A stretch of DNA of 64,000 bases from JALHVH01 sp963773685 (GCA_963773685.1 CAVZBY010000013.1:1-64000), one strand, 5' to 3'; positions 46,427 to 56,664 are shown, numbered from the stretch's first letter. Numbers and translations are program-made. The notes: generated from the letters alone by a model not told the origin.

Positions 46427-47853
46427 TTGAGCCACCAGCTGATGTGAGTTGTCGCGATGTTGACGAGCTTCATGGGATAGGAGACCAGGAGCCCGGCCGC
46501 GAACGAGAGCCCGGCGAGCACGGCGACGACGCCGACCATGCCCGGGGTCTTTTCACGGGCCGGTTCCTTGGCCTCGCCCAGGAAGACCATGCTGAAGACC
46601 TTCAGGAGATACACCATCGTCAGCACGGCCGTGAACAGGGCCGTGGCGGCGAGCCAGGTCTGCCCGGCGTTGAGCGTCCCCATGATGACCAGGAACTTGG
46701 AGAAGAAGCCCCCGAAAGGCGGGATGCCGATGACGGAGAAGGCGCAGAACAGGAACGAGAACGCCGTGAGGGGCATCGTCCGGATGAGCCCGCCCATATC
46801 GCGGATGTCCCGCTTGTGCGTGGCGTGGATGACGATCCCGGCGCAGAGGAACAGGCCGGCCTTGGCCAGCCCGTGCATCAGGATGAAGAGCAGGGAGCCC
46901 GAGATCCCGGCCGGATTGGCCATGCTGAACCCCAGGAAGATGTATCCGATCTGGCTGACCGTCGAATAGGCCAGGATCCGCTTGATATCCGTTTCGATGA
47001 TGGCGGCGGCCGCCGCGACGAGGCTCGAGACGACCGCGACGACGGGGATGATCTGCTGCCAGACGTCCGGGACCTGGAAGGCGTACAGGAAGAGGCGGGC
47101 GTACGCGTAAACGCCGATCTTGACGAGCACGGCCGCGTGGAGCAGGGCCGTGACCGTGGTCGGGGCGACGCCGGCGTCCGGGAGCCAGGTGTGGAGGGGG
47201 ACCGTGGCCGATTTGGAGAACATGCCGAAAAGGATCAGGGCCACGGCCGTCCCGGAGACGAGCGTGCCGCGCATCTCCGTCAGGTCGAAGGTCCCGGTCT
47301 GATTATAGATAAGGATGAAGCCGAGGAGCATGACCACGGCGCCGAAGAAGGTCATGAGGAACGCCTTGTCCGCCCGGCGGACGTGTTCCCGGACCCGGTA
47401 GAATCCGATGAGCCGCCAGCAGCAGATGGCGATGATCTCCCAGAAGAGGTACATGAAGATCAGGTTCCCCGAGAACACCAGCCCCATCATGGAGCCGATG
47501 AAGAGGACGACCATCAGGTAATACTCGTTCTGGTTCTCGTCGTGGCGGACGTATCCCAGGGAATAGACGATGATGAGGAAGCCGACGAACGAGGACACGA
47601 TGGACATGAAGACCGACAGCGGGTCGATGACGAGGACGAAGTCGAGCCCGAGGACGAAGGCGTGCCGCGCGACGAGCTCGCCGCCGCCGAGGGCGTACGG
47701 GATGAGCGTCATGGGCAGCGCGACCGTGACCGCGCCGAGGGCGACCGACCAGGCGGAACGGGCCGCCCGGGAGATCGCGCCGGCGACGGGAATGGTCAGG
47801 GACCCCAGGATCGGAACAAGAACCGTTAGGAGGGTGATCGTCTCGATTTTCAT
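46423..47853 (-). CDS. antiporter-like membrane subunit 1 (NuoL/NuoN-like)
   Basis: 476 residues, unbroken. Start chosen at MKIETITLLTVLVPILGSLT; the frame extends further up but that part overlaps the promoter. Antiporter motifs: MYLFWEIIAICCWRLIGFYR, SKSATVPLHTWLPDAGVAPT, KRILAYSTVSQIGYIFLGFS and LMHGLAKAGLFLCAGIVIHA. First gene of the hydrogenase operon. The -10 box ends only nine bases before its ATG and no ribosome site is visible, so the transcript may be leaderless. Confidence 0.88.
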   Translation of the reverse strand: MKIETITLLTVLVPILGSLTIPVAGAISRAARSAWSVALGAVTVALPMTLIPYALGGGELVARHAFVLGLDFVLVIDPLSVFMSIVSSFVGFLIIVYSLGYVRHDENQNEYYLMVVLFIGSMMGLVFSGNLIFMYLFWEIIAICCWRLIGFYRVREHVRRADKAFLMTFFGAVVMLLGFILIYNQTGTFDLTEMRGTLVSGTAVALILFGMFSKSATVPLHTWLPDAGVAPTTVTALLHAAVLVKIGVYAYARLFLYAFQVPDVWQQIIPVVAVVSSLVAAAAAIIETDIKRILAYSTVSQIGYIFLGFSMANPAGISGSLLFILMHGLAKAGLFLCAGIVIHATHKRDIRDMGGLIRTMPLTAFSFLFCAFSVIGIPPFGGFFSKFLVIMGTLNAGQTWLAATALFTAVLTMVYLLKVFSMVFLGEAKEPAREKTPGMVGVVAVLAGLSFAAGLLVSYPMKLVNIATTHISWWLK

Positions 47854-47862
47854 GAGATTTGT

Positions 47863-47891
47863 AATATATTGACGGCCTGGGAAAAAGTCAA
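47863..47891 (-). promoter_or_regulatory. promoter for the hydrogenase operon
   Basis: Minus strand TTGACT (47886-47891), exact 17-base spacer, TATATT (47863-47868). The first start codon (47853) lies about nine bases downstream. Confidence 0.65.
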
Positions 47892-48011
47892 GGTTTGTCA
47901 CACACCGTCCACCCGGTTTCCCCAGTATTTTCACAGGTTTTTCCTCGTCGGGATTGATTTTTTCCGGTTATTAAGGGATAAATTGGGGTATCTTCCGTGA
48001 AGGGAAACGCG

Positions 48012-49137
48012 ATGGACATCGAAATCCGGGAAGTCAGCGGGAAAAAAGACCTCCGAACGTTCATCTACCTGCCCGAGAAGGTCCACGCGGACCACTCGAA
48101 ATGGGTGCATCCGATCTACATGGACGATTGGAGCTACTTCAACCCGGCGAAGAACAAGGCGTTCGGCTACTGCGACACCATCCTCCTCCTGGCCTGGCGC
48201 GGGGCGGAATGTGTCGGTCGGGTCATGGGGATCATCAATCACCGGTACAACGAGCACCGGAACGAGAAGACGGCCCGTTTCGGCTTCCTGGAGACGCGGA
48301 AGGACCCCGAGGTCGTCCGCGCCCTCCTCGGCGGCATCGAGGCCTGGGCCCGAAGCAAGGGGATGACGCGGGTCGTCGGGCCCTACGGCTTCTCCGACCA
48401 GGACCCCGAGGGCTTCATGATCGAGGGGTTCGAGCACGGCGTGACCATCGCCAGCTACTACAATTTCGATTGGATGCCCAAGCTCGTCGAGGACGCCGGC
48501 TACGTCAAGGATATCGATTACTTCGTCTACAAGATCGACATCCCCAAGGAGATGCCGGAATTCTACAAGAAGATCTACGAGCGGGCCCAAAGGAAGGGGG
48601 GCTTCGAGGTCCTTGAATTCACCCAGGAAGAGCCAGTTCCGGCCCTACATCCGCCCCATCCTCAACCTGATGAACGAGACCTACATGCAGAACAACATCT
48701 ACGGTTACGCCCCGCTCGACGAGAAGGAGCAGGACGAGCTGGCGAAGAAATACATGCCCATCCTCGATCCCCGGTTCATCAAGGCCGTCCTTAAGGACGG
48801 CGAGGTCGTGGCCTTCGTCATCGGGATGCCGGACATGACCGCAGGCATCCGGAAGGCCCGGGGCCGGCTCTTTCCCTTCGGGATCCTGTTCATCCTGAGG
48901 GCCGCCAAGAAGACCAAACAGCTCGATCTCATGCTCGGCGCCGTCAAGGACAAGTACCGGGGCCAGGGCCTCGACGTGATGATGGGCGTCAAGATGATCG
49001 AGTCGGCGCTCAAGGCCGGTTACGAGTACATGGATACCCACCACGAGATGGAGTCCAACGTCAAGGTCCGGGGCGAGATGGAGCGCGTGGGCGGCAAGAT
49101 CTACAAGAAATACCGCGTCTTCCAGAAGGCGCTGTAG
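48012..49137 (+). CDS. GNAT-like acyltransferase family protein (YghO-like)
   Basis: Corrected to 374 residues. It begins MDIEIREVSGKKDLRTFIYL and contains GRVMGIINHRYNEHRNEKTA, RVVGPYGFSDQDPEGFMIEG and, in the second half, VKDKYRGQGLDVMMGVKMIE, the region where GNAT proteins bind acyl-CoA. Two GNAT-type halves are likely, as in E. coli YghO. Its substrate is unknown. One extra base near 48629 (CA[G][G]AAG or GA[A][G]) splits the raw frame. It diverges from the hydrogenase operon. Its stop TAG lies within a palindromic repeat. Confidence 0.75.
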
Positions 49138-49156
49138 CCGCGGGCCTCGGCCCGCG
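49134..49156 (+). repeat. diverged copy of the GTAGCCGC palindrome
   Basis: GTAGCCGCGGGCCTCGGCCCGCG keeps the leader GTAGCC and the hairpin form but with compensating changes in both arms (CGGGC / GCCCG). TAG is the stop of the preceding gene. Confidence 0.6.
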
Positions 49157-49204
49157 CCCGTGCGCCATGACTCGGCGTCAAAGACCCCTCCAGGAAGGTG
49201 CCGC

Positions 49205-51593
49205 ATGAAGGTTCGTTCCGCGTCCCTACGGTTCCTGCTATGCGGGGCCGTGCTCCTCGCCCCTCTCGCCGCCCAACAGTCCTTGACCCGCGAGGACTAC
49301 GCCCGGGCGGAGCGTTATCTCCCTTGGAACATCAAGACGCTGGCCTTCAGGACCCTGGTCCAGCCGCACTTCATCGGGACGAGCGACCGTTTCTGGTATC
49401 GGAACGCGACCCGCGGCGGCGCCGAATTCGTTCTCTTCGACCCGGCTCGAAGGACGCGCCGGCCCGCATTCGACCACGGCCGGCTCGCGGCGGCCCTCGC
49501 CGCGGCCTCGGGCAAGGCCTGCGATCCCAAGGCCCTTCCCTTCGAAACGTTCGAATTCATCGGGGGCGGCAAAGCCGTTCGCTTCGACTTCGACAAGGCC
49601 CGGTGGACCTGCGACCTCAAAACATACGCCTGCGCGAAGGCGGGCCCGGCCGGCCCTGCCGAAGGCGAGCTCCTCTCTCCGGACGGCCGATGGGCCGCCT
49701 TCGTCAAGGATCACGACCTCTATGTGAAGCCGTCCGAGGGCGGGGCGGAGATCCGGCTCACGACCGACGGCGAGCCCTTCTACGATTATGCGGTCGAAGC
49801 CGAGCAGAGCACGCGGGCCGTCACGGAGCGCCTCAGCGGCAAGAAGATCCCGCCCGGTCCTTCTCTGGTCGCCCGATTCCAAGCGGATCCTGACCCAGAG
49901 GCTCGACCAGCGGAAGGTCGAGTCCCTGTACCTCGTCCAATCGGTCCCTCCGCAGGGCGTGAGGCCGCGGCTCCATCCCTACCGATATGCGTTCGTCGGC
50001 GACGCGAACCTCCCTCTCGCCGAGCTCATCGTGTTCGAAGTCCCGGGCGGGACCCGGACGCCCTTCCGATGTCCCCCTTATGAAATCCGGTTGGACTCCC
50101 CCATCGGAGAGAACAAGATCTGGTGGGCGGAGGACGGCCGGAGCGTCTATTTCATCGAGGAGGAGAGGGGAGTCAAGGCGGTCCGGCTCCGTGTCGCCGA
50201 CGCGGCGACGGGCGAGGTCCGGACCCTCATCGAAGAGAAGGGGGCGACCTACGTCGAGGTCAACCTGACGATGAACGCCCTTCCCAACGTCCGCATCCTG
50301 GCCGGCGGTTCCGAGATCATCTGGTTCTCCGAGCGGGACGGCTGGGGACACCTTTATCTCTATGACGGCAGGACGGGGGCGCTCAAGAACCGGATCACCG
50401 AGCGGTCCCTGGGCCGTCCGGGACATCCTCCGGGTCGAGGAGGCGGGCCGCCGGATCTATTTCACGGCCGGGGGCCGGGAGTCCGGCCGCGACCCGTACT
50501 ACCAGCACCTCTACCGGGTCAGGCTGGACGGCACCGGCCTCGAGCTGCTGACGCCCGAGGACGCCGACCACGCGGTGGCCTACTACGACGAGGCGGCGGG
50601 CGGCGCCGAGCTCGTCGCGAAGATCTCCCCCTCCGGGCGGTTCTTCGTGGATACGTTCTCGAGGATCGACCTGGCGCCCGTCTCCGTCCTTCGCCGCACG
50701 AACGGCCGGCTCGTCTGCGAGCTCGAGAAGGCCGACATCGAGCCCCTCCTGGCCACGGGATGGCGATGGCCCGAGAGGTTCACGGTCAAGGCCAGGGACG
50801 GCGTCACCGATCTCTACGGCGTCATCTACAAGCCGTCCCGGTTCGACCCGTCGAAAAAGTACCCCGTCATCGACGGGATCTATCCCGGGCCCCAGAGCCA
50901 TCCGGACGCCCAAGTCCTTCGGCGTCGATGTCGTCCCCAGCTCCAACTTCTGCAACGACGTCAGCCTGGCCGAGCTCGGCTTCGTCGTCGTGAACATCGA
51001 CGGCCTGGGCACGCCCTACCGCTCGAAGGCCTTCCACGATTTCGCCTACGGGAAGATGGAGGACGCGGGCGGCCTCGAAGACCACATCGCCGGCATCCGC
51101 CAACTCGCGGCCGAGCGCCCCTACATGGACCTCGACCGCGTCGGCATCTACGGCCATTCGGGAGGGGGCTTCGCCTCGACCCATGCCATCCTGGCTTTCC
51201 CGGATTTCTATAAGGTGGCCGTTTCCTCGGCCGGGAACCACGACCAGCGCGGCTACCTCGCCGCCTGGGGGGAGCAGTACCAGGGCCTCCTCGACGGCGA
51301 CAACTACGCGAAGCAGGCGAACGTCGCGTTGGCCGCGAACCTCAAGGGGAAGCTCCTCCTCGTCCACGGCGACATGGACGACAACGTTCCCCCCGCCCTG
51401 ACCATCCAGGTCGCCGACGCCCTCATCAAGGCCAACAAGGACTTCGACCTGCTCATCCTGCCGAACCGGAACCACGGCCTGGTGACGACCCCTATTTCAC
51501 CCGCCGAAGAGATGGGATTATTTCGTCAGGAATCTGCTCGGCGCCGAGCCTCCGCAGGGCTACGAGATCAAGCCGCCGAAGCCGGAGAATTGA
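49205..51593 (+). CDS. secreted S9 prolyl oligopeptidase / dipeptidyl peptidase IV-like
   Basis: Corrected to 794 residues with signal peptide MKVRSASLRFLLCGAVLLAP. An N-terminal beta-propeller of about 520 residues (SDRFWYRNATRGG, LLSPDGRWAAFVKDHDLYVK, LWSPDSKRILTQRLDQRK) precedes an alpha/beta hydrolase. Catalytic triad: Ser in GIYGHSGGGFAS, Asp in VHGDMDDNVPP, His in LPNRNHGL. Four extra bases (near 49857, 50409, 50912 and 51518) break the raw frame; removal gives exactly 795 codons. It probably digests peptides outside the cytoplasm. Confidence 0.9.
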
Positions 51594-51611
51594 ACCGAAA
51601 GGAGAACGACG

Positions 51612-53031
51612 ATGGGCAAGACTTTTCATAAGGCCGGTGACGGCGGGGCTCCTTCTCGCGTGCGCCTGCGGCGCTCTTCGCGCTTCCCCAGGAGAGGGCG
51701 CAGGACAGGCGCAAGTGGATCGACCCGTCGAAGACCCAGACGACCGACGATCCGCGCCGCATCCCCGTGCCGCCCGGGCCCCGCGGGCCCGAGGGGGTCA
51801 TCGTGCTCAAGGGCGGCCGGGTCTTCGACGGGACGGGCGCTCCCGCCCGCCCGGCGACGGTCGTCATCAACCGGAACCGCATCGAAAAGGTCCTCCCGGC
51901 GGGCGTCGACGGATTGGCCGAAGGACGCCCGGGTCATCGACGTGACGGGGAAGACGGTCATGCCGGGTCTCATCGACGCCCACACCCACATCGGGTATAG
52001 CGAGCCCGAGACGCCGCCTCTCGGGGACATCGACGAGGCCGACGGGATGCTCCGAGCCGTCGAGCGGGCCCGCTTCTATCTCGAGTGCGGCATCACCAGC
52101 ATCCGGGACGTCGGCACCTATCACAACGTCCCCTTCCGGCTCAAGGAATGGTCCGCCCAGAACCGCGTTCCCGCCCCCCGCGTCTTCACGGCCGGCTCTT
52201 TCATCACCTCGACCGGCGGTCACGGCGTCGAGGGCTTCCCGATGGACCTCGGCCTGCCCAACAGCACGCGGTTCGCGGAAGGCCCCGACCAGTGGCGGCA
52301 GGCCGTCCGGGAGCAGTTCAACAAGGGCGCGGACCTCATCAAGATCGGCAGCCATTTCAGCCGCGACGAGGTCAAGGCGGCGGTGGAAGAGGCCCACGCC
52401 CTCGGCCTCAAGGTCTGCGCCGACGCGGAGACGCTTCTACATCCAGTGGGCGGTCGAGGCCGGCGTGGACGTCATCGAGCACCCCCTTCCCCGCACCGAC
52501 GAGACGATCCGGCTCATGGCCCAGAAGCGGACCGAGGCCGTCCCGACGCTCGTGCCCTACGCCATTATTTTCGACGATTACGGCGGTTATTACGGTTCGA
52601 CCTCGCGCCGGTTCACCTTCTCCAAGGAAGCCAACCTCGAGGTCCTGAAGCGGATGAAGAACGCGGGCGTCAAGATGGGCATCGGTACCGACCTCGTCAC
52701 GAACTGGTTCCGGCGCCTTCCGGCCCCCTACATCGCCGAGCTCAAGTATTTCGTCGAAGCCGGGTATACGGTCTCCGAAGCCTTGGTCGCGGCGACGAAG
52801 ACCAACGCCGAGATCCTCGACATGGACGACAAGCTCGGCACCATCGAGCCCGGCAAGTTGGCGGATGTGATCGTCATCGAGGGGAAGCCGGACGAGAACC
52901 TGGACGACCTGGCCAAAGTGGACATCGTCATCCGGGACGGCTGGCTCGTCGTCCAGGGCGGAACGGTCGTCGTCCCACGCCACGTCCCCGTCGATCCGCC
53001 CAAGGCCGGCAAGAATCCGGAGAAGTTCTAA
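51612..53031 (+). CDS. secreted amidohydrolase (imidazolonepropionase/prolidase-like)
   Basis: Corrected to 471 residues. The N-terminus MGKTFHKAVTAGLLLACACG looks like a signal peptide. The metal-site motif is DAHTHIGYSE, and the final Asp is in GIGTDLVTN. A third motif, AGVDVIEHP, keeps one His. The preceding conserved His position reads CADAERFYIQWAVE, so one expected ligand may be Asp. Four extra bases (near 51637, 51691, 51919 and 52434) break the frame; correction gives exactly 472 codons. It follows the S9 peptidase by 18 bases, so it may finish peptide breakdown. Confidence 0.82.
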
Positions 53032-54477
53032 TCCTTCTCTGCGAAGACGAGGGCCTCGAAGCGCTGGAGCTTCGCGCCCTTCTTCCAGGCGTCCCGTTCG
53101 GAGGCCGGCCTTGAGGCAGACCTGCTCGAGGAATTGCTTCCGGTCCCAGCCGAACTCGACCGGGACCTGCGGGAGCAGGAGCCCCTTGCGGCCGTTCATC
53201 TCGATGACGAGGCCGTCCCGCCCGACCTTGATCTGCTCCGGGTCCGGCACGTCCGCGACCGGCGTGAGGACGGAGATCTCGTACTGGAGAGCCCGGAGCT
53301 CGGCCTTCGAAACAGGCTCGAAACGGGCGTCCTTGACCGCGGCGTAGATGGCCGCCTCGACGACGCCCCAGCCTAGCGGCATGACGGGCTCGATGAAGCC
53401 GATACAGCCCCGCAGGCCGCCGTCTATCTTCAGGGTCACGAACAGGCCCCGCTTGGCGAGGAAGTCCGGATTCGTCGAGGAGGATTCGATGATCCGGCCG
53501 TCCCAGACGAAGGTTTCGACGGCCGAACGGGCAAGCTTGAGAAGCTCCTTCTTTTCGGCGGACGAAAGCTCGAAGGCCGGTTCGCCCGGGCCGCGCTCGG
53601 CGACAATGGCCGCCGAAACATACCCGACGACGCGCGACGTGTCGCCCGTCCCGGCGGCGGAGTCGGAATAGTCCAGGATCTCGGCCCGGACGGGGCCCGC
53701 CTTTTGGGCATAGAGAATGGCCGCGGCCGCGGGGGCCCCGCCGCAGAGGATGTTCTCCCGCGCTTCCATCCGGCTCACGATCGTATCGGCCTTGAGGGCC
53801 TTGATGAGCTCGATGGTCTTCGCGTCGAGGGCGTTGGCCTTGTCCTTGGCGAGGAAGTGCGACATGTCGGTGGAGGCGACGACGAGGACCTTCCGGCCGG
53901 CGCACGCCGCGGCCAGGGCGTCGGCGAGGGCCCGGACCGTTCGTTTCTCCGGGTAGCCCATCACGATGGGAACGATCTTCGCTCCGGGAAGGACCGTCTG
54001 CACGAACGGGACCTGGACCTCCACGGAATGCTCTTCCGCGTGAGCCTCCGCGACGAACCCGAAGCCCCCGCGCCTCATGATGTCCGCGGCCAGGGCCTCG
54101 TCCACGGCGGCCGTTCCGAGCGGGGTGCGGAATCCGCCTTTTGCATAGACGGAACAGCCCTCGAACCCGAACCGGTGCGAAGGCCCGATGATGACCACGG
54201 CATCATAAGGCTTCCCCCGGACCAGGCGATAGGCGTATGCGGCGGTCCGGCCGGAAAAGACGTAGCCCGCGTGGGGGACGATGAGCGCCCGGATGTCGCC
54301 GCTGGCCGCCGGGGCTTCGGGGAGGTCCTTCAGGAAGGCGTCGATCGCGGCGGCGAGACGCCCCGGGTCCGCGTCGTAGAATTGGCCCGCCCAGACCGGC
54401 TCGCGCACGCCCTGGGCCGGAGCGGGCGCGGGAAGAAGGCAGGCGACCAAAAGAGACAGGAATGCGAAGTGTTTCAC
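53028..54477 (-). CDS. secreted MEMO1-AMMECR1 fusion (AmmeMemoRadiSam B+A)
   Basis: Corrected to 482 residues from GTG 54477 behind GGAGGAGGG. Signal peptide MKHFAFLSLLVACLLPAPAP. Residues about 25-285 are a MEMO1 domain (WAGQFYDADPGRLAAAIDAF, IVPHAGYVFSG, IIGPSHRFGFEG, ASTDMSHFL, LCGGAPAAAA) with the His/His/Cys metal ligands present. About 300-480 is AMMECR1 (LFVTLKIDGGLRGCIGFIEP, RFEPVSKAELRALQYEISVL). The two are usually separate cytosolic proteins with a radical SAM partner, absent from this window. One extra C near 53101 shifts the last 24 residues. It converges with the amidohydrolase and overlaps it by four bases. Confidence 0.85.
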
Positions 54478-54593
54478 GGCTCTGCCCTCCTCCAAAAATA
54501 TACGCGCGTCCCCGCCTGATGTCCAGGCGGCGCGCCGCGCGAAAAGATTGTTGACTTTTTTCGGATTTTTCAATAGATTGAGGGCGGAAGGTT

Positions 54594-54731
54594 ATGATGA
54601 AAGGCTTCTTCAAATCATTGTTGGCGCTCGCCACCCTCGCCGGCGCGTTCTGTCTCGGGTTCCATCTGGGCAAAGAAAAAGAGAAAGCGAAGATCCCGAA
54701 GTTCCAGGAAGAATCCGACAAGGGCGTCTGA
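54594..54731 (+). CDS. tiny single-pass membrane protein
   Basis: 45 residues, MMKGFFKSLLALATLAGAFC then LGFHLGKEKEKAKIP and an acidic end. One hydrophobic segment with a charged tail, like small YtxH-type or stress membrane proteins. No ribosome site beyond GGAAGG. Unrecognised. Confidence 0.55.
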   Translation: MMKGFFKSLLALATLAGAFCLGFHLGKEKEKAKIPKFQEESDKGV

Positions 54732-54846
54732 ACATCTCCCCCGCGCTTCAAGCGCTCCCTCCTTCCCCCCTGTGATTGACCGCCGTCTGCGGCGGGGACT
54801 ATAATGGGGGCCGGTAGCGACATCGTCACCCACGGAGCACAGACAC

Positions 54847-55062
54847 ATGGGCATCGGAGCCTACGGCATTCTCGTCATCTTCGGGCTTTTCATCCTGCTG
54901 CTCGCCGTCAACCCGAAGCTCTCCTGCTTCGGGAAGCGCATCAAGTCCCCGTTCTATCCGCTCGTCCGGCGGAAACGTCAGGCGAAAAAGGCCGACGGGA
55001 AGAGGCCGGGCCCGGACGGGACCGGGAAAAAGACCGAGGATTACGGCTTCAAGCTGGATTGA
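54847..55062 (+). CDS. small membrane protein of unknown function
   Basis: 71 residues: an N-terminal helix MGIGAYGILVIFGLFILLLA followed by a basic, lysine-rich cytosolic tail (RRKRQAKKADGKRPGPDG). It begins with a TatA-like arrangement but lacks the TatA amphipathic helix motif. It lies upstream of lolB-like. Function unknown. Confidence 0.6.
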   Translation: MGIGAYGILVIFGLFILLLAVNPKLSCFGKRIKSPFYPLVRRKRQAKKADGKRPGPDGTGKKTEDYGFKLD

Positions 55063-55090
55063 AGCGCTGTCTCCCGTGCCGGGACGCAAC

Positions 55091-55786
55091 ATGACGGCCC
55101 CCGCGAGGACGGCGCGAACCGTCGCCGCCGGATCGGCCGCGACGGCCCTCTTCGCTCTCGCCGCCTGCATCTCCGGACCTCCCATGCTCTCTCCCCCGCC
55201 GGCCCAGGTGACGACGCTCGACGGATTCGGCTCCCTCTCGCTCCGGGGCGCCGGGGGTTCGCTCCGCGGCCGGTTCTCCTTCCTCCTGTCCCTGCCGGAC
55301 ATGGGACGCATCGAGGTCCTGGACCCGTTCGGCCGGACGCGCGCCGTGATGATCTTCCGGGAGGGCACGGCGGCCATGGTTATTCCGTCACGCCGGGTCT
55401 ACTGGTCCGGCCCCGAGAAGGAGCTCATGGAGAACTTCCTCGGCTTCGGGCTGGGCGGGAGGGACCTGGCGGGCCTTATCGGCGGGCGCTGGGCCGAGGC
55501 CGGAGCGCCGGAGGCCGCGGGCTGGGCGCTCGAGCGGGACCGCGAGGGGAGGGTCCGCGCCGGAGCCAAGGACGGATTCCGCTTCGAGGTCGAGGAGTTC
55601 TTCGGGAAGACATCCGTGCCCCGGTCGGTCGGGATATCGCGGGACGGGGAACCGGGGAGGCTCAAAGTCCTCCAGATCCGGTTCAACAGGCCGCCGAGGG
55701 GAGACGCCTTCGGCCTCTCCGTTCTGAACGGTCTGGACCGCAAGACATGGGCGGAGATGGAGGAGCTCCTCGGCGATGAGGATTAG
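55091..55786 (+). CDS. LolB-like outer-membrane lipoprotein
   Basis: 231 residues from ATG 55091; GTG 55076 is possible. Signal with lipobox LAACISG. The beta-rich body has GFGSLSLRGAGGSLRGRFSF and MGRIEVLDPFGRTRAVMIFR, as in LolB/DUF4292 proteins that insert lipoproteins in the outer membrane. Similarity is weak, but the order lolB-ispE-prs matches E. coli, which supports the call. It overlaps ispE by eleven bases. Confidence 0.7.
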   Translation: MTAPARTARTVAAGSAATALFALAACISGPPMLSPPPAQVTTLDGFGSLSLRGAGGSLRGRFSFLLSLPDMGRIEVLDPFGRTRAVMIFREGTAAMVIPSRRVYWSGPEKELMENFLGFGLGGRDLAGLIGGRWAEAGAPEAAGWALERDREGRVRAGAKDGFRFEVEEFFGKTSVPRSVGISRDGEPGRLKVLQIRFNRPPRGDAFGLSVLNGLDRKTWAEMEELLGDED

Positions 55787-56664
55787 GTCGTTCGCCAAGA
55801 TCAACCTCGGCATCGAGGTCCTCGGGACGAGGCCCGACGGGTACCACGACATTCTCACCCTGTTCCAGTCGATCGACCTTGCCGACGTCCTCGACATCTC
55901 CGAGCTCCCCGGAGGCGGGATCGTCCTTTCGGGGGACGACCCCGAGGTCCCCTGGGACGTGACGAACCTCGTCTCCCGGGCCGCCTCTCTCTTGAAGGAA
56001 GAGACCGGCTGTCCCCGGGGCGCCCGGATCGCCGTCGCCAAATCCATCCCGGCGGGCAAGGGGCCTGGGCGGGGGAAGCAGCAACGCGGCCGCCGCTCTC
56101 TTCGGCTTGAACCTCCTCTGGGAGCTCGGCCTGGGCCGGGAGGACCTCGCCCGGCTCGGCGGGAAGCTCGGGGCGGATGTCCCCTATTTCCTGGAAGGGG
56201 GCCTCTGCCTCGGCGAGGGCCGCGGCGACCGGCTGACGCCGGTCCCGGACCTCCCGCCTTCGTCCGTCCTCCTTGCGTTCCCGCCCTTTTCGGTGGCGAC
56301 GGCCGGGATCTACGCGGCCTGGCGACCGTCCTTTGGCCGGGGGGTCGAGGGGTTGACTTCGGAGGACAAACCCAGTAGAATTATGCGGTTTCTCGAGAAC
56401 CGCGACCCCGGGATCCTGGAAAACCGGCTGGAAGAGACGATATTCCGGTTCCATCCTCAACTCGAAGAATATCAGAGGTTCTTCCGGAGCCGGGGAGCGG
56501 CGGCGTCCCTGGTGAGCGGAACGGGCTCGGCGGTCTTCGGGCTCTTCGCGGAGAAAGCGCCGGCCCTCGAGGCGCAGCGGCTCCTTCGGGAGCGGGTGCG
56601 GACGGCCCTGGTCGAGACCCTGCCCGCGAAAGAGTATGAGAGGCGGCTTCGTGATGGGGCGTAG
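55776..56664 (+). CDS. ispE: 4-diphosphocytidyl-2-C-methyl-D-erythritol kinase
   Basis: Corrected to 295 residues: MRIRSFAKINLGIEVLGTRP at the start and the GHMP ATP loop PAGKGLGGGSSNAAAALFGL once the extra base near 56061 (GG[G][C], both glycine) is removed, then KLGADVPYFLEGGLCLGEGR. It performs the fourth step of the MEP isoprenoid pathway. Its stop codon TAG (56662-56664) lies inside the tRNA-Gln gene, which begins at 56655. Confidence 0.92.

Noticed and set aside
38420..47853. Respiratory complex I (nuo operon)
   Set aside because: The large subunit has RICGIC and DPCICC nickel ligands and there are no NuoEFG genes; the HycI-type protease is adjacent.
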